A stretch of 53,722 bases of DNA from Pseudomonas sp. NFIX28 (GTDB taxonomy: Bacteria; Pseudomonadota; Gammaproteobacteria; Pseudomonadales; Pseudomonadaceae). Location: the NCBI RefSeq assembly GCF_900107395.1, contig NZ_FNPW01000001.1, positions 58,127 to 111,848 on the forward strand, given 5' to 3'. Positions 25,219-33,626 of the stretch are shown in pieces (the stretch's first letter is position 1; every line of letters begins with the position of its first letter). The notes beneath the pieces are model-generated. The model saw nothing but the letters and a program-made list of their open reading frames with translations, was not told the DNA's origin and did no database searches. The translations under genes were made by a program, and so were the position numbers.

Positions 25219-25785
25219 CTAAACACCGCCGTATCGATATACCGTCGCACTCCAATAGCGGCTGCCACCGTTATGGGTTTGGCGGACCCACCCCTGTGTC
25301 TTCAGTTGTCGGGCGATCAGTCGATTCATGACGCCATGGCCGAGCAGCAGAACCGGTCCGTCGCTGGCGAGGGCTTGAAGGCGTTGCGCGGCGGTGCTGG
25401 CGCGGGTCCTTGCGGTGGCGGCGGATTCGACGCTGGGCGAGTAACCGCACAACCACAGGACCCGAAGGATAAATGCCCAGGTAAACGGCGATAGCCGTGG
25501 CCGTTTCCAGCGTCCGTAAGGTAGTTGCGCTTCAGAGAAAAGCGCATCGACCAGGGCCGGTTTCAGGCCCAGCGCCTGGACAGAGGCCAGCGCCCGCGGC
25601 GCGTTGCTGGAGACAATCACCCTGGCGGTGGCGGCGAGTTGCAGGCTGGCCCGCGGGACGGGCTGCTGGGTGATTTCGCAGCGGTTGTAGTGTTCGATCC
25701 AGCCCTTCATGTCGAGCGCGGACAGTTTGTCGGTGGCGGCCAGTTTTGGCTGGCCGTGGCGCATCAGGATGATTTCCCTGTTCAC
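25219..25785 (-). CDS. Histidine phosphatase superfamily protein, 188 aa
   Basis: Phosphoglycerate-mutase-like fold with the catalytic RHG at residues 9-11 (ILMRHGQPK), an Arg in SSNAPRALAS, and the second catalytic His150 in VLLLGHGVMNR. No signal peptide. Substrate unknown; SixA-like and broad phosphatases share these motifs. Single leftward gene between converging and parallel neighbours. Confidence 0.85.
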   Translation of the reverse strand: MNREIILMRHGQPKLAATDKLSALDMKGWIEHYNRCEITQQPVPRASLQLAATARVIVSSNAPRALASVQALGLKPALVDALFSEAQLPYGRWKRPRLSPFTWAFILRVLWLCGYSPSVESAATARTRASTAAQRLQALASDGPVLLLGHGVMNRLIARQLKTQGWVRQTHNGGSRYWSATVYRYGGV

Positions 25786-25936
25786 AGTCTTTTACGTCCT
25801 TGAGGTGAGTGTGGAGAGGGTACGCGAAGCGCGGTCGCGGGCACTCGAAGTATCTCTCGGGTGCCGGCGCGAAACCGCAGCAATGCGAGGCGAGCCCAGC
25901 GGCTTAGGGCTCGACGGTCACGCCATCGGCAACAAG

Positions 25937-26989
25937 TCAGTCTTCGGCCATGGCGCGGGCGTGTCTCGCACCCTGGGTTTCAAACCAGTCGCGGTCGCGG
26001 TACCACGCCACGGTGTCGGTGATCGTCAGCTCCAGCGCCCGAAAGTTCAGGCCCAGTTCTTGTTCGCTCTTGCGGTGGTTGAAACGGCTGCGGTCCTTCT
26101 CCCGTACCAACAGGCGCAAGGTGGCCAGGCTCAGCAGGATGGGCCTGCCGGTCAGGCGCGCGTAGACCTCCTGCACCGCCGCCAGGGTGTAGAGCAGGGG
26201 CAGCGGCACGTAGCGAGCAGGGGTCTTGACCCCGGCGATACGCCCGAGCACAGGCACCAGTTCGGCCATGGTCATATGCCGGCCCGCCGCCAGATAACGT
26301 TCGCCTCGCCGCCCGTGGCTGGCCGCGGCAATCTGCGCCAAGGCCACATCGCGGGCGTCGACGACGGAAAAGCTGCCGGGGATCAGCCCGGGCAACTTGC
26401 CGTGCAGGACATCGTCGACCAACTGCCCCGAGGAGGTCGGGCCCAGGTCGCCAGGGCCCCACATCCAGCCCGGCAGGACCATGCAGGCCTGCATCTCGGG
26501 ATGGGCCTCGAGGAACGTCAGGACGGCACGGTCGGCGAGGATCTTGCTGCGGTAGTAGCCATCCGCGTTGGCGTCGGCGCGCAGGCAGGTTTCATCGATG
26601 GCGCTGCCAGGCGCGCCGTCGAGCACGGCAATCGAGGACGTATGGATGAACCGGCGGATACCGGCGCGGTAGGCCTGGTCGAGCAGTTCCCGGGTGCCGA
26701 TGACATTGATCTTTTCCAGTTCCTGCCAGTGGCTGCCGCCCTTGTAGTTGTCGCGAAAGAACGCCGCGGTGTGAAACACCGTATCGCAGCCTCGCAGGGC
26801 CGCAGCGAAGGCCTCGACATCGCCCATGTCGCCAACGACCAGTTCCACGCCCGACAGGTTCTTGAACTGCTGTTCACCCTTGGCCCTCGAGCGCACCAGG
26901 GCCTTGACCGCGCAGCCACGCGCGAGCAATTCGCGCACCAGGTTGTTGCCCAGCAAACCGGTGGCGCCAGTCACGAATGCACAACGCAT
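25937..26989 (-). CDS. NAD-dependent epimerase/dehydratase (dihydroflavonol-reductase-like), 350 aa
   Basis: Extended short-chain dehydrogenase: Rossmann start FVTGATGLLGNNLV, NAD contact GDMGD, IHTSSIAVLDG with the Ser, and the catalytic Tyr/Lys in DGYYRSK. C-terminal YRDRDWFETQG is a common ending of this group. Starts three bases after the stop of the SnoaL-like gene (26993-27421), so the two form an operon divergent from a LysR regulator (27529). Acts on a sugar nucleotide, steroid-like or carbonyl substrate; not determinable. Confidence 0.87.
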   Translation of the reverse strand: MRCAFVTGATGLLGNNLVRELLARGCAVKALVRSRAKGEQQFKNLSGVELVVGDMGDVEAFAAALRGCDTVFHTAAFFRDNYKGGSHWQELEKINVIGTRELLDQAYRAGIRRFIHTSSIAVLDGAPGSAIDETCLRADANADGYYRSKILADRAVLTFLEAHPEMQACMVLPGWMWGPGDLGPTSSGQLVDDVLHGKLPGLIPGSFSVVDARDVALAQIAAASHGRRGERYLAAGRHMTMAELVPVLGRIAGVKTPARYVPLPLLYTLAAVQEVYARLTGRPILLSLATLRLLVREKDRSRFNHRKSEQELGLNFRALELTITDTVAWYRDRDWFETQGARHARAMAED

Positions 26990-26992
26990 GGC

Positions 26993-27421
26993 TCAACCCT
27001 CGCTCGGTTCGGCTGACGGCATCAATATCGCGCTGTCGAAGAACACCTCTTCATGGATGGCCAGCCCGCCCTTGAAGGTGAAGTGCGCGGCGTAGTGCAC
27101 GGCAATAAAGCGTCCATGGGGTGCAAGCACCCGGTCCGGCAGCACCAGGGGCGCTGCAAAGGTGCCGCTCAGCATGGCCGTCAGCGCCAGGCGATCGGTT
27201 CCGACGGCGAACGGGCTGAGGATAAGGTGGCCATCGGGAAAGGCTTCGAACAACGCGGTTTCTCGTTGGCGCATGGCTTCGCGGCCCACTTGTATTCCCA
27301 TGCTATCGAGGTAGGTGAAGTCTTCGCTGACCAGCGCCAGCAGCGCCTCAATATCTCGGCGATTGAAGGCATTGGCGGCGCGTTGCGCATAGTCGTTGGG
27401 GCAAATCGGCATACAGTCCAT
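26993..27421 (-). CDS. SnoaL/NTF2-like protein, 142 aa
   Basis: Cone-shaped NTF2-like fold: NDYAQRAANAFNRRDIEALLALVSEDFTYLDSMG start, GREAMRQRETALFEAFPDGHL, and final strands HYAAHFTFKGGLAIHEEVFFD. This is the SnoaL/ester-cyclase pattern with conserved Phe-Pro-Asp. Start at 27421 or nine bases later (MPICPN). Operon with the epimerase downstream; the LysR regulator across the divergent 107-base gap probably controls both. Enzymatic role uncertain. Confidence 0.8.
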   Translation of the reverse strand: MDCMPICPNDYAQRAANAFNRRDIEALLALVSEDFTYLDSMGIQVGREAMRQRETALFEAFPDGHLILSPFAVGTDRLALTAMLSGTFAAPLVLPDRVLAPHGRFIAVHYAAHFTFKGGLAIHEEVFFDSAILMPSAEPSEG

Positions 27422-27494
27422 TCCAGTCGTTTCCAGGGCCTGTAGATATACCGTCGAGCTCCCTCTCGAAAAACAGCGACTCCTGCATAATGGC

Positions 27495-27510
27495 TTTGCA
27501 TATATGCAAA
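27495..27510. promoter_or_regulatory. Perfect 16-bp palindrome in divergent promoter (LysR operator candidate)
   Basis: TTTGCATATATGCAAA, perfectly self-complementary, 19 bases before the LysR ATG and 74 bases from the SnoaL-like start. A matching half TGCATAATG lies just left of it. Confidence 0.55.
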
Positions 27511-27528
27511 TCAGGGAGCAGATGAAAC

Positions 27529-28437
27529 ATGGTGTCGGAAGCGAATTGGGACGATCTTCGCCTGCTGTTGGCCGTCTCGCGGCGTGGCAGTTTTCTGCAA
27601 GCGGGCCAGTCGCTGGGGATCGCGGCGTCTACCGTGTCCCGTCGGTTGACCCAGCTTGAGGAGGCCCTGGGCGAGCCGCTCGTCGAGCGCGGTGTCGAAG
27701 GATGCCGGTTGACCTCGCGGGGCCAGTCCCTGGTGGAGGTCGCCCAGGCGGCGGAAGCGGGCTTGAGGCGGCAAACCGTGACCGGTATGTCCGCGCTGGA
27801 CAGCGAGCTGTCGGGCAGTGTCCTGGTCAGTGCGGGGGAGGGCTTTGCGTCGTGCGTGCTGGAGGCTGCGAGTCGCTTCACCGCGCTTCACCCGCGTTGC
27901 ACGGTGGAATTGCTGGTGGCCGCCGACTTTCACAAGATCGTGCGCGGCGTGGCCGACATCGCGGTGCGCACTGCGCACCTGGGCGAGCCGTCATTGATTT
28001 ATCGACCCATGGGCCGGCTCGCCTACGGGGTCTTCGCCGCTGCGGATTATCTGCGGCGGTTGCCACAGGTGACGCCGGCCACGGCCGTCAATATCGGCCT
28101 GCTGCCGCCGCTGGACATGTTGCCGCAAGTGCGCGCGGCCAAGGCCGCCGGCCTGGAGCGCGCGCAGATCAGCGTGAACTCGTTCGCCCTGCAGCTGGAC
28201 GCGGTGAGGCGTGGCCTGGGGGTGGCAGTACTGCCGCGTGTGCTGGCGCAGGACTTGATTGAGTTGTTCCCGCAGCTCCAGCTTCCCGATATGGAGGTCT
28301 ATCTGGTGACCCGGCCACAGGCCTTGAAGCAGGCTCATATCAGCTGTTTCTTTGCCATTCTGCAGCAGGTGCTGCTCGAAGCCCTTGCCCTGGAAACGGT
28401 TGAAAGTGACGCCTTGGGGGCGAGGCCTGAGGGGTGA
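27529..28437 (+). CDS. LysR-family transcriptional regulator, 302 aa
   Basis: N-terminal helix-turn-helix NWDDLRLLLAVSRRGSFLQAGQSLGIAASTVSRRLTQLEEALG, typical of the short-start LysR group, then a substrate-binding domain (GSVLVSAGEGFASCVLEAA, GVADIAVRTAHLGEPSL, LGVAVLPRVLAQDL). Divergent from the SnoaL-like/epimerase operon with a perfect palindrome between them, so it likely regulates those genes and itself. Ligand unknown. Confidence 0.9.
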   Translation: MVSEANWDDLRLLLAVSRRGSFLQAGQSLGIAASTVSRRLTQLEEALGEPLVERGVEGCRLTSRGQSLVEVAQAAEAGLRRQTVTGMSALDSELSGSVLVSAGEGFASCVLEAASRFTALHPRCTVELLVAADFHKIVRGVADIAVRTAHLGEPSLIYRPMGRLAYGVFAAADYLRRLPQVTPATAVNIGLLPPLDMLPQVRAAKAAGLERAQISVNSFALQLDAVRRGLGVAVLPRVLAQDLIELFPQLQLPDMEVYLVTRPQALKQAHISCFFAILQQVLLEALALETVESDALGARPEG

Positions 28438-28504
28438 AGCGATCCCGGTTTTCCTGTGTTATGCATGATCGGCAGAGCGCGGTCAGAAGCGGGCAGTCGG
28501 ACAC

Positions 28505-29269
28505 TCAACCCTGCACCAGGTAAGCTCCGGACGGAACCCGATCGCGCAGCTTCTTGCATTTGCCGGGTTTGGGTTGATGCCCCGGCGGGCGATCAGGAAA
28601 CCAGATTCGACATTTACCCGGAGGCGGTCGATGGCCACGGGGAATTTCAACCTCGTCGTATGTGGGGGCTGGCTCGGCGGAAGTCATTCGCAGTCGCCCT
28701 TCGGGGCTTGGCCTGCCATCCGTCGGCCAGTCTGCTGCGCTCTGCGCCGCTTCGCGGGTGAAGTTCTCAGTGCGGCGCTCAGTGTCCGGAGTGGGCTGCT
28801 CAGCCGCGACAGTTTCTGCAGCACGGCGCCTTTTAACCTCTTCTTCCAGACCCTCCCGTACGGCAACCAGACGCTCGTCGGCGTTGGGTGGGTTATTCGA
28901 CACCTGGGCCTTTTGCGCCGCCTGGATCAATTGGAGGTTGCGATTGCGTAACGCGAGGTTGCGACCAACCCGCATGTTGGAGCGCGTCGCGAGCGCTTCA
29001 GCCTGCTGATACTGCCCCTGCTGGAGACGCAACACGCCGAGGTAATGCAGCGTCGCGGGATTGTTCGGTTGGATATGCAGGGCACGCTCCAGCGTGGCGG
29101 CGGCCTGGTCCAACTGGCCATCTGCATACTGCTGCGAGGCGGATTCAATCAGGGTTGTTGAAGCGTTGTTACTTTGCTGAGAGGCTTTGCGCTCGGCAGC
29201 AACCGAACAATGCGACGCGGCTGCGCAGAGCGCCAGGATCAGACCCGGCAGAAAACTCTTGGTTGGCAT
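28505..29269 (-). CDS. Exported TPR-repeat protein with Pro/Cys-rich tail, 254 aa
   Basis: Signal peptide MPTKSFLPGLILALCAAASHCSVAA (ATG at 29269 preferred; two upstream in-frame ATGs are possible and none has a strong ribosome site). Two TPR-like helices pairs follow (QYADGQLDQAAATLERALHIQ, PATLHYLGVLRLQQGQYQQAEALA), then a charged Arg/Glu helix, then a C-terminal segment with two similar blocks: GHRPPPGKCRIWFPD and GHQPKPGKCKKL. The duplicated PPGH..PGKC block resembles a small exported domain seen in other Gram-negatives; function unknown. The two Cys may pair in the periplasm. Confidence 0.7.
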   Translation of the reverse strand: MPTKSFLPGLILALCAAASHCSVAAERKASQQSNNASTTLIESASQQYADGQLDQAAATLERALHIQPNNPATLHYLGVLRLQQGQYQQAEALATRSNMRVGRNLALRNRNLQLIQAAQKAQVSNNPPNADERLVAVREGLEEEVKRRRAAETVAAEQPTPDTERRTENFTREAAQSAADWPTDGRPSPEGRLRMTSAEPAPTYDEVEIPRGHRPPPGKCRIWFPDRPPGHQPKPGKCKKLRDRVPSGAYLVQG

Positions 29270-29469
29270 CAGGGGGCAGACTCGGTTGATCATCGACGGC
29301 ACTGGCATAAAACAGGCCTTCAGCGCTGCTTGGCTGGGGTTTGTTCACTGTCCCGCCATGCCCGATGAAGGGGCTCCTATCGACCTGGCCCGTACCCTGA
29401 AGTTCCTGCTGGAACGGCCAACAGGTGGGCAGGTCCATGCAATTACTCATGAGAAAAGCAGAGGTGTGT

Positions 29470-29970
29470 ATGCCGCCATTCAAAATGCGCGAGCTAAGCC
29501 GTACCGATACGCAAGCGCTGCTGGCGTTCGAAACCCGGAACCGTGAGTGGTTCGAATCCCATATCGAGGCGCGCGCCCCGGCTTTTTATTCGTTGCAGGG
29601 CGTCGCCGAGCATATCGAGGGCTACCTGGCCGATTTCGCCGCTGGCACCTGGCATCCCTTGGTGATCGAGGATTGCAGCGGAAACATCATCGGCCGCGCC
29701 AACCTGAAAAACATCGATAAAGCGCAGCGTTCCGCCGAGGTCGGCTATCGGATTGCCCAAGACGCCTGCGGCCAGGGGCTTGCGACCCAGGCGCTGCGGC
29801 ATCTGATCGAGCAAGCGCGGACGCGCTGGCACCTGACGCGGCTGGTGGCGTATGTCTACAAGGAAAATCTCGGCTCGACCAAGGTCGTGGAGCGTTGCGG
29901 GTTCTTGCCGGAGCAACCCGTAGAAGACGGCAAGGCGGGAGCCGAGCGCCGATTCGTGTTCCTGATCTAG
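29470..29970 (+). CDS. GNAT acetyltransferase (RimJ/RimL-like), 166 aa
   Basis: Start MPPFKMRELSRTD follows AGAGGT. Acetyl-CoA motif A VGYRIAQDACGQGLATQALRHLI with Q/R-x-x-G-x-G/A, and motif B LVAYVYKENLGSTKVVERCGF, the classic ending of RimJ-type N-acetyltransferases. Length normal. Substrate may be a protein N-terminus or small amine. Confidence 0.88.
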   Translation: MPPFKMRELSRTDTQALLAFETRNREWFESHIEARAPAFYSLQGVAEHIEGYLADFAAGTWHPLVIEDCSGNIIGRANLKNIDKAQRSAEVGYRIAQDACGQGLATQALRHLIEQARTRWHLTRLVAYVYKENLGSTKVVERCGFLPEQPVEDGKAGAERRFVFLI

Positions 29971-30027
29971 ATAGGGCTTGTGGCCGTTTACCGCGCTGCA
30001 ACGGCTGGCTTTCAATCGCTACAGACC

Positions 30028-30699
30028 TTATCCGCGCCGCTCGGCCACCAGCAGCAACGACTGCGGCGCCGGGCTCTGCGGGTGCTGCGGTTCCTGCAGG
30101 CCGGCGAGCTGGAAGCCGGCCATGTCCAGGGCGTTGAACCAGCTGGAGAGGGTGCGCAAATACCACGGCATGGGTTGCCACTGGCCCTTGAGCCCGGCGA
30201 AGGTCTCTTCGCGCCAGCCATCCTGATAGTCGCCCGCCGCTGCGGTCCAGGGGTGCAGCGTCTGGATCACCAGCGCGCCGCCGGGGGCGAGCAGGGCGTT
30301 CATGGCGGCCAGCAGCGGGATGATGTCCTGGTGCAGCAGGGCAAAGTTGGCGCAGATCAGCGGGTAGTCGTGGCCGATGTCTACTTGCGCGTCCACCAGC
30401 GCTTCATAGCTGGCCAGATGCACCGGCGCCGAGCCTGCTTGGCGCGCCGCTGCCACCAGCGTCGCGTCGCCATCCACCCCAACCGCCTCGATGCCCCGTT
30501 GCGCCAGGGCGCGCAACAGCCAGCCCTCGCCGCAACCGAGGTCGAGCACCCGCGCGGGCTGACGGCCCAGCACAGCCAGCAGGATCGCCTGGTCGGTGAC
30601 CTCGCGGCGGCTTTCGATGGCGCCGCCGCGGACGGCCTCGATCCAGGCCTGGGCGTTGTGCTGCCAGCTTTGAAGAAGGGCGGATTCTGGGGCAAGCAT
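30028..30699 (-). CDS. Class I SAM-dependent methyltransferase, 223 aa
   Basis: SAM-binding motif I VLDLGCGEGWLLRAL, acidic loop after GVDGD (ribose contact), motif II YPLICANFALLH and LLAPGGALVIQTLHP. N-terminal lead WQHNAQAWIEAV is common in the UbiG-like small-molecule methyltransferases. Substrate unknown. Single leftward gene. Confidence 0.88.
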   Translation of the reverse strand: MLAPESALLQSWQHNAQAWIEAVRGGAIESRREVTDQAILLAVLGRQPARVLDLGCGEGWLLRALAQRGIEAVGVDGDATLVAAARQAGSAPVHLASYEALVDAQVDIGHDYPLICANFALLHQDIIPLLAAMNALLAPGGALVIQTLHPWTAAAGDYQDGWREETFAGLKGQWQPMPWYLRTLSSWFNALDMAGFQLAGLQEPQHPQSPAPQSLLLVAERRG

Positions 30700-30795
30700 G
30701 TCGGTGTCCGGAAGAGGCGAGCCTGCTGGGCGATAGCGCTGACGTTAGCAGGCAGGGCGCCGGCGTCCAATACTGGGTTCGCCGCTCAGGCGCGC

Positions 30796-31785
30796 CTAGA
30801 GGATTCGCATCCGATCCTCGTCAGGCGATTTGCTGCGACGGGTGACCAGGCTCAGCAGCACCGACGCCAGGATGATCCCGCCGACAACGGCCAGCGACCA
30901 CTCGATCGGCAGGTGAAAATCGAGCCACGGCATCAGGGTCATCTTGCCGCCGATGAATACCAGCACGATCGCCAGGCCGTACTTGAGCAGGTGGAAGCGC
31001 TCGGCCATGTCGGCCAGCAGGAAGTACAGGGCTCGCAGGCCCATGATCGCGAAGATGTTCGAGGTGAACACGATGAACGGGTCGGTGGTGATGGCGAAGA
31101 TCGCCGGGATGCTGTCGACCGCGAACATCAGGTCGCTGGCCTCGATCAGCACCAGCACCAGGAACAGCGGCGTGGCCCAGCGCTGACCGTTTTGCAGCAC
31201 GAAAAAATGCTCGCCATGAAAGCTTTCGGTGATGCGCATATGGCCGCGTATCCAGCGCAACAAGGGGTTCTTGTCGAGGTCCGGTTGCTGATGGGCGAAT
31301 ATCAGCATCTTGATCCCGGTAATGATCAGGAACAGCCCGAACACATACAGCAGCCAGGCGAATTTCGACACCAGCCACACGCCGGCGAGAATCATTGCCC
31401 CGCGCATCACGATCGCTCCGAGCACGCCGTACAGCAGCAACCGGCGCTGCAACTCCGGCGGCACTGCGAAGTAGCGGAAAAACATCACGAAGATGAACAT
31501 GTTGTCGATCGACAGTGACTGCTCGATCAAATAGCCAGTCAGGAATTCCAGGGTCTTGTGGTGCGCGACCCCGGCGCCGAACTCGCCCTCCAGGTACCAC
31601 CAGAGCAAACCCGCGAACACCAGCGCCAGCGAAGCCCAGGCAATCACCCAGCACGACGCTTCGCGCACCGACACCCGATGCGCCTTGCGCCCGCCGAACA
31701 CAAACAGGTCGACGGCGAGCATGGCAAGAACGAAGGCGATGAAGGCGAACCACATCCAGGGCTCACCGATGTGCATGGACTGCAT
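30796..31785 (-). CDS. TerC/Alx-family integral membrane protein, 329 aa
   Basis: Eight to nine membrane segments with the family's acidic residues inside them: MLAVDLFVFG, SLSIDNMFIFVMFFRYF and EASDLMFAVDSIPAIFAIT. Close to E. coli Alx in order and length. The family exports manganese or supports metal loading of secreted proteins. The yybP-ykoY (PRE) riboswitch that precedes alx in E. coli was looked for upstream and not recognised. Confidence 0.9.
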   Translation of the reverse strand: MQSMHIGEPWMWFAFIAFVLAMLAVDLFVFGGRKAHRVSVREASCWVIAWASLALVFAGLLWWYLEGEFGAGVAHHKTLEFLTGYLIEQSLSIDNMFIFVMFFRYFAVPPELQRRLLLYGVLGAIVMRGAMILAGVWLVSKFAWLLYVFGLFLIITGIKMLIFAHQQPDLDKNPLLRWIRGHMRITESFHGEHFFVLQNGQRWATPLFLVLVLIEASDLMFAVDSIPAIFAITTDPFIVFTSNIFAIMGLRALYFLLADMAERFHLLKYGLAIVLVFIGGKMTLMPWLDFHLPIEWSLAVVGGIILASVLLSLVTRRSKSPDEDRMRIL

Positions 31786-32005
31786 GTCGTTCTCCCTGAC
31801 TGAAGGTGTGTGGAGCCGACCAGGTCATGCTAGCGGGCAGGTTGCGGCGAAGAAAAATCGATTATTCCTCACCCATGATTCGGTAATGACGAAGTGTTGC
31901 GCTGGCGTTACAACCTTGGCTGCGTTCGGGGCAGCCGCTGGGCCTTGAAAACGCGCCTGGAACCATGGCCTGCAGGTATTTGTTGCAAGCTGCGATGGCG
32001 CACAT

Positions 32006-32024
32006 GACAATGCGAGTCATTATC
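32006..32024. promoter_or_regulatory. Fur box upstream of sigma factor gene
   Basis: GACAATGCGAGTCATTATC matches 15 of 19 positions of the Fur consensus (GATAATGATAATCATTATC), 22 bases before the ATG at 32047. It implies iron repression of the sigma/anti-sigma pair. Confidence 0.75.
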
Positions 32025-32046
32025 AGTCGCGAATTATTCCATTGTC

Positions 32047-32568
32047 ATGCCCGCCAACGATTTGTCCTTACGCAGTGCTGTCAACGATCTGTATTGCGAC
32101 CATCACGGTTGGCTCCAGGGCTGGCTGCGCAAGCGCCTGGGCAACGCTTTCGATGCCGCGGACCTGACGCAGGACACCTTCGTCCGGGTGATCAAGGCCC
32201 GCTCCGCGCTGGATATCCGCGAGCCGCGCTCGTACTTGTCGATGATCGCCAAGGGCCTGCTGATCGACCTGTTTCGGCGGCGCTCGCTGGAGCAGGCCTA
32301 CCTCGAAGTACTCACCGCGATGCCCGAGGCCCTGCAGCCGTCGCCGGAGGAGCAGGCGATCCTGTTCCAGGCGCTGATGGAAATCGACCGCCTGCTGCAA
32401 GGGCTGGGGCCGCGGGTCAAGCAGGCCTTCATCCTGTCGCAGTTCAATGGCCTGACCTACCCGCAGGTTGCCGAGCAGATGGGCGTCAGCGTGCGCACGG
32501 TGAACAACCACATGGCCAAGGCCATGGAGCATTGCTGCCTGATGCAGATCCAGTTGCAACTCCCATGA
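32047..32568 (+). CDS. FecI-like ECF sigma factor, 173 aa
   Basis: Iron-starvation sigma factor: region 2 LYCDHHGWLQGWLRKRLGNAFDAADLTQDTFVRVI and region 4 LGPRVKQAFILSQFNGLTYPQVAEQMGVSVRTVNNHMAKAM, both FecI-type. It should direct RNA polymerase to the receptor gene at 33627. Preceded by a Fur box, and its stop overlaps the fecR-like start (ATGA). Confidence 0.93.
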   Translation: MPANDLSLRSAVNDLYCDHHGWLQGWLRKRLGNAFDAADLTQDTFVRVIKARSALDIREPRSYLSMIAKGLLIDLFRRRSLEQAYLEVLTAMPEALQPSPEEQAILFQALMEIDRLLQGLGPRVKQAFILSQFNGLTYPQVAEQMGVSVRTVNNHMAKAMEHCCLMQIQLQLP

Positions 32569-33524
32569 GCCTGCCTGCCGAAGAAATGAAAGCCATCGGT
32601 GTCGCGGCGCGCTGGTATGCCCGCTTGCATTCCGGCACGGCGACCGACGCCGATCGGGCCGCCTGGGACAACTGGCTGGCGGCCGACCCGGTGAATCGCC
32701 AGGCCTGGCAACGAATGGCCGCGGTGGCCGAACAGATGGCCAGCGTGCCGGGCGCCCTGGCGGCGCCGACCTTGAGCAAGGCCGGCACTAGTTCACGGCG
32801 CCAGGTGCTGCGCAGCGCCTTGCTGTTGACCAGCGCCGGTTCCCTGGGCTGGCTGGGCTGGCGCAGCCAGGCCGCACAGAACCTGATGTGCGACTACCGC
32901 ACCAGGGTGGGCGAGCGCCGGGAATTGCGCCTGGTGGACGGCAGCAGCCTGAGGCTCAACACCGACACCTCGGTCAACTTGCGTTTCGATGGGCGCCAGC
33001 GGGTGCTGGAATTGCTGTGGGGCGAGATCCTGGTGAGCACCGCGCCTGATCCATTGCTGCGACCCTTCAAGGTGGTTACCCGCCACGCCGAGGTGCTGGC
33101 GTTGGGCACGCGTTTTATCGTCCGCAGCCAGCCCGGCGGCGGCGAGGTGGCGGTGCTGGAAAAGGCGGTGGAGGTCAGTGTGCCGGGCGGCGGTTCGGCG
33201 ATGCGGGTCGAGGCCGGCAAGCGGGTGGCGTTCAGCGAGCGGAGCCTGGGCATGCCACGCGGCAACGATGTCTCGGTGGGCGCCTGGCAGCAGGGCAGCA
33301 TCATTGCCATCGACCGGCCATTGGCGGCGTTACTCACCGACCTGTCGCGCTATCGCCCCGGCGTGCTGCGTTGGGACCCGGCCATTGGCGACCTCAAGGT
33401 GTCCGGGGTCTTTCCCATCGACGACACCGATCTGGCCCTGGCGGCGCTGGAGAGTGGGTTTGCCTTGCGCGTGACCCGCTACAGCCGTTTCTGGGTCCAG
33501 GTCGCGCGGGCCGATTCGCGCTGA
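32565..33524 (+). CDS. FecR-like anti-sigma/sigma regulator, 319 aa
   Basis: ATG overlaps the sigma-factor stop. N-terminal cytoplasmic DUF4880 part (AIGVAARWYARLHSGTATDADRAAWDNWLAADPVNRQAW), one membrane segment near residue 75-90 (SALLLTSAGSLGWLGW), then the periplasmic FecR domain (RVGERRELRLVDGSSLRLNTDTSVNLRF, VLELLWGEILVSTA) and a C-terminal STN-like part that contacts the receptor. Transmits the ligand signal from the TonB receptor to the sigma factor. Confidence 0.92.
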   Translation: MSLPAEEMKAIGVAARWYARLHSGTATDADRAAWDNWLAADPVNRQAWQRMAAVAEQMASVPGALAAPTLSKAGTSSRRQVLRSALLLTSAGSLGWLGWRSQAAQNLMCDYRTRVGERRELRLVDGSSLRLNTDTSVNLRFDGRQRVLELLWGEILVSTAPDPLLRPFKVVTRHAEVLALGTRFIVRSQPGGGEVAVLEKAVEVSVPGGGSAMRVEAGKRVAFSERSLGMPRGNDVSVGAWQQGSIIAIDRPLAALLTDLSRYRPGVLRWDPAIGDLKVSGVFPIDDTDLALAALESGFALRVTRYSRFWVQVARADSR

Positions 33525-33536
33525 AACAGACGCCTT

Positions 33537-33572
33537 GGAAAAATTTTTGCGGCGCTTGCACTTTTCCGCCGC
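33537..33572 (+). promoter_or_regulatory. Candidate FecI-type ECF promoter of the receptor gene
   Basis: GGAAAAATTTTTGCGG starts at 33537, about 90 bases before the receptor ATG. It resembles the GGAAA-containing -35 element of iron-starvation sigma promoters. The -10 is not clear. Confidence 0.4.
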
Positions 33573-33626
33573 GCCGTTCGGCTCATCCCTCAGTGAGTTG
33601 TTATTGACCGTTTTGGGGGAGGGAGC

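Noticed and set aside
31786..32000. yybP-ykoY manganese riboswitch upstream of the TerC gene
   Set aside because: The conserved internal-loop sequence was not seen and the leader is short.
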